In this document: positions 21,101 to 24,548 of the stretch, in pieces
Position numbering within the stretch: position 1 is the first letter of the stretch
How the letters are laid out: the number at the start of each line of letters is the position of its first letter
DNA from: a virus
Virus record (IMG/VR): IMGVR_UViG_3300021085_000206
Coordinates: 1 to 24,548 of that record
Strand: one strand, 5' to 3'
Length of the DNA stretch: 24,548 nucleotides
Notes under the pieces: generated by a model
Database searches by the model: none
The model's input: only the letters and a program-made list of their open reading frames with translations
What the model was told of the DNA's origin: nothing
Position numbers and translations under genes: made by a program

Positions 21101-21508
21101 TTAGTCATTGTTGTTGGGGTCTACTTTACCTGTCTGCATAAACTTGACAAGGCAATTTAGATACCAACGTGCTTTACGATATTCTTGTTCAACATCGTCT
21201 TTTTTACCTGCTCTCATCAGATACTTATATACCTGACCGAGCAAATGTGATTCAACGCCTTCCTTTCCTTCAAGCATATGTTGCATCATTTCCATATACT
21301 GATATCCGGGAACGACATCGTTGTAGTGAGAGCCAGATACTGCTTTGGATATAGAATCCTCTTCAGTAACCCAGCCAGTTCCTTTACGAGCCATTTCAGC
21401 AAACTTCTCTTCTTGGGTCGCATCTTTGTGCCTACTCATAGGTGAGTGTGTGTCTAAGTCAGCCAAGCTATAGTACTCCTGCTGGTACTTCCCCATCTTT
21501 GTGGTCAT
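21101..21508 (-). CDS. DUF3310 protein, T7 gp1.7-like nucleotide kinase domain (135 aa)
   Basis: The C-terminal half carries SGSHYNDVVPGYQYMEMM, then LLGQVYKYLMRAGKKDD, then YRKARWYLNCLV: the H-Y...P, VyKY..R.G.K and KA.WYL motifs that define DUF3310. T7 gp1.7, which has this domain, is a dTMP/dGMP kinase, so a role in dNTP supply is likely though not proven for this relative. The N-terminal 60 residues are polar and variable. The ATG at 21508 has GGAG 6 nt upstream; an ATG four codons earlier has none. Confidence 0.82.
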   Translation of the reverse strand: MTTKMGKYQQEYYSLADLDTHSPMSRHKDATQEEKFAEMARKGTGWVTEEDSISKAVSGSHYNDVVPGYQYMEMMQHMLEGKEGVESHLLGQVYKYLMRAGKKDDVEQEYRKARWYLNCLVKFMQTGKVDPNNND

Positions 21509-21632
21509 ATCTTTCTCCATCTTTATAGTGGTGGTGGTGCTTATTCACAGTGAACAAGTTTAAAGAGCCTTTAGGTAAGACACTAGCAATCGCCAGCAGA
21601 ATACCTGTCAGCTTAATTAACAATCCAATCAT
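21468..21632 (-). CDS. Small membrane protein overlapping the DUF3310 gene (54 aa), tentative
   Basis: The ATG at 21632 has AAAGGA 7 nt upstream. A hydrophobic segment (MIGLLIKLTGILLAIASVL) is followed by a polar tail that begins with four His codons and ends inside the DUF3310 gene after a 41-nt overlap. The topology fits a small inner-membrane protein. The overlap is longer than others here, and the His run comes from CAC repeats, so the C-terminal part could be unselected sequence. Confidence 0.5.
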   Translation of the reverse strand: MIGLLIKLTGILLAIASVLPKGSLNLFTVNKHHHHYKDGERYDHKDGEVPAGVL

Positions 21633-21642
21633 AATATAATCC

Positions 21643-21671
21643 TTTTTATTTTTATTATTTTATTATATTAA
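21643..21671. other. Pure A/T tract (29 bp)
   Basis: No G or C from 21643 to 21671, between the SSB terminator and the next small gene. It lies about 600 nt downstream of the phage promoter at 22266-22286. AT-rich DNA downstream of a promoter near the RNAP gene is a feature of the T7 primary origin; here the promoter is separated by the SSB gene, so origin function is only a possibility. Confidence 0.4.
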
Positions 21672-21680
21672 CTCCTCTTT

Positions 21681-21711
21681 TGAAATTAAAAGGGCTATAT
21701 TGCTATAGCCC
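21681..21711 (-). terminator. Strong intrinsic terminator after the SSB gene
   Basis: Minus strand GGGCTATA-GCAA-TATAGCCC, a perfect 8-bp stem with a GCAA (GNRA) loop, 21711-21692, followed by TTTTAATTT. It starts about 10 nt after the SSB stop codon. It should end or reduce transcripts from the promoter at 22266-22286, leaving SSB the most abundant product; downstream genes need read-through or a promoter I cannot see. Confidence 0.88.
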
Positions 21712-21720
21712 CTCTCGTAA

Positions 21721-22212
21721 TCAAAAGTCGTCATCTTCAACTAGTAGCTCATCACTATCAGTTGCTTCAGGCGCTAAATCAACTACGTCGAACTCAAGAT
21801 TACTACCTGAGTACTCCAGTAACTTAGTTACCTGAACAGCCATTAGATCAAACACAACGCCTGTCTTACCGCCCATTGCCCACTCTCGTGGAGACACTTG
21901 AACGTTTGCGATTGAACCGTTACCGATAATGGTAGGGTCAATAGCGTTAAGCTTTCCATCTACAACTCGGGGAGGAGTTAAATTATCGCCCTTAGAGTTC
22001 TTAGCAAGCTTCTTGACGTTACATACATAGATGTTGTCGTCTTCAAGCTCACGCACGGGTAAGCCTCGCTTCTTCCACGCCCCAGCGACCTTCTTGTCTT
22101 CTGTGCGCATCTGAATTTCCCAGACAAGCTTGCCTGAGCTGAAAGGATCTACAGGGTTCTGAGGATCCAGCTTAACCCAAAACAACTCTACATCTTTGAT
22201 TACATTTGACAT
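21721..22212 (-). CDS. Single-stranded DNA-binding protein, T7 gp2.5-like (163 aa)
   Basis: OB-fold protein with a highly acidic C-terminus ending EDDDF; the terminal Phe after acidic residues is the T7 gp2.5 hallmark that contacts the polymerase and helicase. The middle carries VKKLAKNSKGDNLTPPRVVD and IGNGSIANVQVSPREW, typical of gp2.5 relatives. It coats single-stranded DNA and coordinates the replisome. I chose the ATG at 22212 (GGAG 9 nt upstream) over the in-frame ATG five codons earlier. It has its own promoter and terminator, which fits a protein needed in quantity. Confidence 0.92.
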   Translation of the reverse strand: MSNVIKDVELFWVKLDPQNPVDPFSSGKLVWEIQMRTEDKKVAGAWKKRGLPVRELEDDNIYVCNVKKLAKNSKGDNLTPPRVVDGKLNAIDPTIIGNGSIANVQVSPREWAMGGKTGVVFDLMAVQVTKLLEYSGSNLEFDVVDLAPEATDSDELLVEDDDF

Positions 22213-22240
22213 ATTCCAATTCTCCATTAGTTTATTTGAT

Positions 22241-22265
22241 ACGGGGCACGATTTTGTAACCCCGT
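22241..22265 (-). promoter_or_regulatory. 5'-leader hairpin of the SSB mRNA
   Basis: ACGGGG (22265-22260 on the minus strand) pairs with CCCCGT (22246-22241) across a 13-nt loop, beginning 4 nt after the predicted transcription start. Such a 5' stem-loop can protect a phage mRNA from decay. There is no U-tract, so it is not a terminator. Confidence 0.55.
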
Positions 22266-22286
22266 GTTCTTAATGGTCGCCTATCA
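22266..22286 (-). promoter_or_regulatory. SP6-like phage promoter, leftward, for the SSB and replication genes
   Basis: Minus strand ATAGGCGACCATTAAGAAC, with expected +1 at 22269. It shares GACCATTAAGAA with the copies at 78-98, 1175-1195 and 1345-1365. It overlaps the RNAP stop codon, the classic place for the first promoter used by a T7-like polymerase. Confidence 0.75.
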
Positions 22287-24479
22287 GCAGAAGGCAAAGT
22301 CAGACTCCATAATGGATTCAGGCAACCACTCTTTAGGTGTAGGTATTAATTCTTCACATTGTGCTTGAGTGAGAATGTCTACCAGCGGATTACTACTATA
22401 CAACTCTAAGAACTGCTCTCTGGTGATAACAAACAACTCCTCCATGTTACCTGCATGACAGCCGAAGCTATCGTGAACAGTAGTGACACTGAAAGGAGAT
22501 CTTGCTACAACCATGGTGAGATGAGCAGCATCAAGCGAGTGAGTGACATTAGGTGCAGTAGAAGACAATTGCTTCTGCTTATCTAAGTCTTTCTCTTCCA
22601 TGACTAAGAACCTAGGTTTAATGGTCTTATTACAGAAGTTAAATTCAGCACGCTTGGTTCTTGCTTTACGGTAGTTCTGTATAACAGGGAAGTCAGTATG
22701 AGGTGTATCATACGACAAGAACTCATCTCTGCTGTTACACTTATCTGCTACGCTCCTGAACATTCTCAGCATATTAGCAGGTCCATCCAGATGCTCATAA
22801 CATGTGTCATAGACTAAAGCGCCAAACCAGAAGTGCCATCCACCGGGGATCCATCTAGCATCCTCGAAGATGTCTGGTATATCGTCTTTAGCCTGTTGAC
22901 CCATGCCACCTTTAGTAGCGCCATAGCCGATAGTCATTACGTTTCTCTTAACCATCTTACGTTGAATCTTAGCATCATCCTTGAACTGATTCCACCACAG
23001 GGGTGCGTAAGCGGCAATATCTTTAGAGTCACCTATACTATCTTTAAGGTCTACCAGCTTCTCATGAGCTTCTTTCTTCTCAGCCTTTGAATTGCCAAAG
23101 TATATTTCTTGGGCTATCTCAAAGAAGTCATCCTTGACTTTATCGTAGTTATCCCTAACTTCCTGAGAAGCTTCTTGAGCTAGTCTATCTATCTTTTCCC
23201 ATACTTTCCCTGCTACATACATGTAGACATCTCCGGGAATACTGTCATCACCTTCCGTGGCGACTAGGTTAACGTACGGTGCCACAGAGTGATCTCTGGA
23301 CATTGCTACAAGGTGTTGTATACCGTTGTTACTGCCGTCGATATAACAGATAACTTTAGATGGGAATGACTCATAATCAAACCCGTTATCACACCAGTTA
23401 GCGATAGACGCTAGCTCCATACAACACATAAGGAAAGACCAAGGCTTGTCAGCCTCTAGCCACCCACGGTTACCCATAGGATCCCTTGCGTATTCTACGA
23501 ACTCTTCCATGCTTTCTTCTACAAAAGACACTCTGTCATTAAGAGAAATCTTATCATTGCCGTACATATTAGCGGCGTAGATCATAAGCCATAGAAGACC
23601 ACTACTGCCCAGAGGGACACCATCAGCATATTGAAGCAATGCCTTGGCTTGGTCTGAAGCTTGCTCCTCAAGGAACACTGTAGTGTTGTATATGCGACCA
23701 CGAAAGTCACAGTTGTAGGTATGGTATATAGGTTCATCCAGCAACCTGTCTACCATCATTTCTATTGTATCTGCCTCGATAATATAAGAGATAGCCCTCT
23801 GCTTGTTCTTCTCACCAACAAACTTGAATGGACTAGGCTTGGTGCTTCTCTTATTCTTAGCTTCTGCTCTGAACTCTTTCCAAACAGCGTATAACTCTTG
23901 GTTAATACAGTACTCTGTTCTTTGGAGCTTATTTACAGCAGATAACAATAGGGGATGGGTATCTGGACCCACAGCTAATAGAGCTTTACGGTGAGCATCT
24001 CTGATGAATGGAAGGCCCTTCTCGTTATAACCTGAAACCCAATCTGAGTTTTGTTCAGGCCACCCGTCGAAAGGTAACTTCTCATCATCTTCAATAATCT
24101 CATCCTTGAGACTTTTCCATTTACCCCAGTCTTTTACTTGCAGGTAATACGTTGAGTGCCTATTAGAGTTACTATTAGACTCATACCAACGTAATACATC
24201 CTCTTCAATAAAGGACTCTAGAAGCATTAAACCACCGCCCAGAGAGAACTCAGTCTTATCTTCCAGCATATAATGCTTTCTGACAGAGTTACCTATCTTA
24301 ATAGCGGCTTGTACTAGAGTATCCTTTCTTTGGATGCATAAGAACAAGATGGGTATTGCTAGTTTAGTAAATACTTCCGCATCTACTTTCTTTTCAACTA
24401 ACCACTTTCGATTACGCCAGCGGCCATCCATCTGATCAAACTTACCTTGTAACCTAGTGGCTACAGCAAGTGTTATCAT
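22284..24479 (-). CDS. Single-subunit DNA-dependent RNA polymerase, T7/SP6-like (731 aa)
   Basis: Transcribes the phage's middle and late genes from its own promoters. The T7 signatures are present: DFRGRIY (258-264), DGSNNGIQH with catalytic Asp381 (T7 Asp537), KRNVMTIGYG with Lys511 and Tyr519 (T7 Lys631, Tyr639), VHDSFG with His669 and Asp670 (T7 His811, Asp812), and the C-terminal FAFC foot (FAFA in T7). It is about 150 residues shorter than T7 RNAP; part of the loss is at the N-terminus. The segment that aligns with the specificity loop is about 600-645. The ATG forms an ATGA overlap with the preceding gene. Its promoters are inferred to be the SP6-like sites. Confidence 0.95.
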   Translation of the reverse strand: MITLAVATRLQGKFDQMDGRWRNRKWLVEKKVDAEVFTKLAIPILFLCIQRKDTLVQAAIKIGNSVRKHYMLEDKTEFSLGGGLMLLESFIEEDVLRWYESNSNSNRHSTYYLQVKDWGKWKSLKDEIIEDDEKLPFDGWPEQNSDWVSGYNEKGLPFIRDAHRKALLAVGPDTHPLLLSAVNKLQRTEYCINQELYAVWKEFRAEAKNKRSTKPSPFKFVGEKNKQRAISYIIEADTIEMMVDRLLDEPIYHTYNCDFRGRIYNTTVFLEEQASDQAKALLQYADGVPLGSSGLLWLMIYAANMYGNDKISLNDRVSFVEESMEEFVEYARDPMGNRGWLEADKPWSFLMCCMELASIANWCDNGFDYESFPSKVICYIDGSNNGIQHLVAMSRDHSVAPYVNLVATEGDDSIPGDVYMYVAGKVWEKIDRLAQEASQEVRDNYDKVKDDFFEIAQEIYFGNSKAEKKEAHEKLVDLKDSIGDSKDIAAYAPLWWNQFKDDAKIQRKMVKRNVMTIGYGATKGGMGQQAKDDIPDIFEDARWIPGGWHFWFGALVYDTCYEHLDGPANMLRMFRSVADKCNSRDEFLSYDTPHTDFPVIQNYRKARTKRAEFNFCNKTIKPRFLVMEEKDLDKQKQLSSTAPNVTHSLDAAHLTMVVARSPFSVTTVHDSFGCHAGNMEELFVITREQFLELYSSNPLVDILTQAQCEELIPTPKEWLPESIMESDFAFC

Positions 24480-24548
24480 GCTTCAACGACCCTGCAGATT
24501 TCTCCGTAGGTAATCATTTTAACAGTAGCCTCGTAGTCTGCTTCAGAT
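24476..24548 (-). CDS. C-terminal end of an unidentified gene (partial)
   Basis: The last 23 codons of a frame that enters from the right edge, ending with TGA in an ATGA overlap with RNAP. The residues read ...TVKMITYGEICRVVEA at the end. It is most likely an early gene co-transcribed with RNAP. It could also hold sequence that in T7 forms the RNAP N-terminus, since this RNAP is short there; the fragment is too small to tell. Confidence 0.6.
   Translation of the reverse strand, partial: SEADYEATVKMITYGEICRVVEA

Noticed and set aside
21500-21536. Tag-like HHHH...KDGE stretch in the 54-aa ORF, suggesting engineered DNA
   Set aside because: It arises from a short CAC run and the ribosome binding site region of the DUF3310 gene. 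It is not a true affinity tag, and the surroundings are natural.
22241-22265. Terminator between RNAP and SSB
   Set aside because: The stem has a long 13-nt loop, no U-tract, and starts 4 nt after the predicted transcription start, so a leader hairpin fits better.
22611-22632. GACCATTAA match on the minus strand inside the RNAP gene as a fifth promoter
   Set aside because: It keeps only the central nine bases, lacks TAG upstream and AGAA downstream, and is explained by codons for Asn-Lys-Thr-Ile-Lys.

Overview
The window is a stretch of a lytic, T7/SP6-type (autographivirus-like) podophage genome, seen from its reverse strand. Every convincing gene lies on the minus strand, so transcription runs from right (24548) to left (1). 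The diagnostic set is a single-subunit T7-like RNA polymerase, a gp2.5-type single-stranded DNA-binding protein with an acidic tail ending in Phe, a family A DNA polymerase with proofreading exonuclease, a FEN-type 5'-3' exonuclease and a fused zinc-finger primase/helicase. No tRNA, rRNA, CRISPR array, integrase or transposase was seen. The host cannot be named from the sequence. A cobalamin-dependent ribonucleotide reductase means it must supply adenosylcobalamin, and similar gene sets are common in marine podophages, so an aquatic Gram-negative host is a reasonable guess only.

Layout in order of transcription. (1) 24548-21681: the end of an unidentified gene, RNA polymerase, a phage promoter inside the RNAP stop region, a 5'-leader hairpin, SSB and a strong terminator. 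(2) 21670-15699, the replication block: an AT-rich tract, a small membrane ORF, a DUF3310 (T7 gp1.7-like) protein, DNA polymerase, a LigA-domain-like orphan, exonuclease, a GIY-YIG nuclease and primase/helicase. (3) 15688-10912, nucleotide metabolism and repair: an AAA+ ATPase, a pyrimidine-dimer-glycosylase-like protein, dCMP deaminase, a MazG-like pyrophosphohydrolase, a class II NrdJ reductase and small proteins. (4) 10716-10121: a two-gene envelope cassette (membrane protein plus exported PT-repeat protein) bracketed by two UUCG-tetraloop hairpins. (5) 10103-4797: an Api92-like protein, then a MoxR ATPase, a small protein and a zincin-VWA protein, followed by two large unrecognised genes. 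(6) 4796-1388: a tight chain of very small genes, among them nucleoside deoxyribosyltransferase-like, DUF1289, glutaredoxin and several one- or two-helix membrane proteins. (7) 1387-43: a 1.3 kb, mostly non-coding, repeat-laden region with three phage promoters and a pair of inverted repeats. (8) 42-1: the start of the next gene, probably the first of the virion module.

How it works together: the phage polymerase should read SP6-like promoters, of which four copies share the core GACCATTAAGAA. One lies just after the RNAP gene, two after the metabolic genes facing the next module, and one faces the opposite way. The replication proteins copy the genome while the reductase, glutaredoxin, dCMP deaminase, MazG-like and deoxyribosyltransferase-like proteins reshape the host nucleotide pool. 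No thymidylate synthase is visible.

The parts least explained by known phage biology are the 117-1326 region (sixteen CTATAG hexamers, 22-bp-spaced direct repeats, an exact 15-nt T7 promoter core, convergent phage promoters inside inverted repeats) and the MoxR/VWA-zincin module with its unrecognised 540-aa and 159-aa neighbours.
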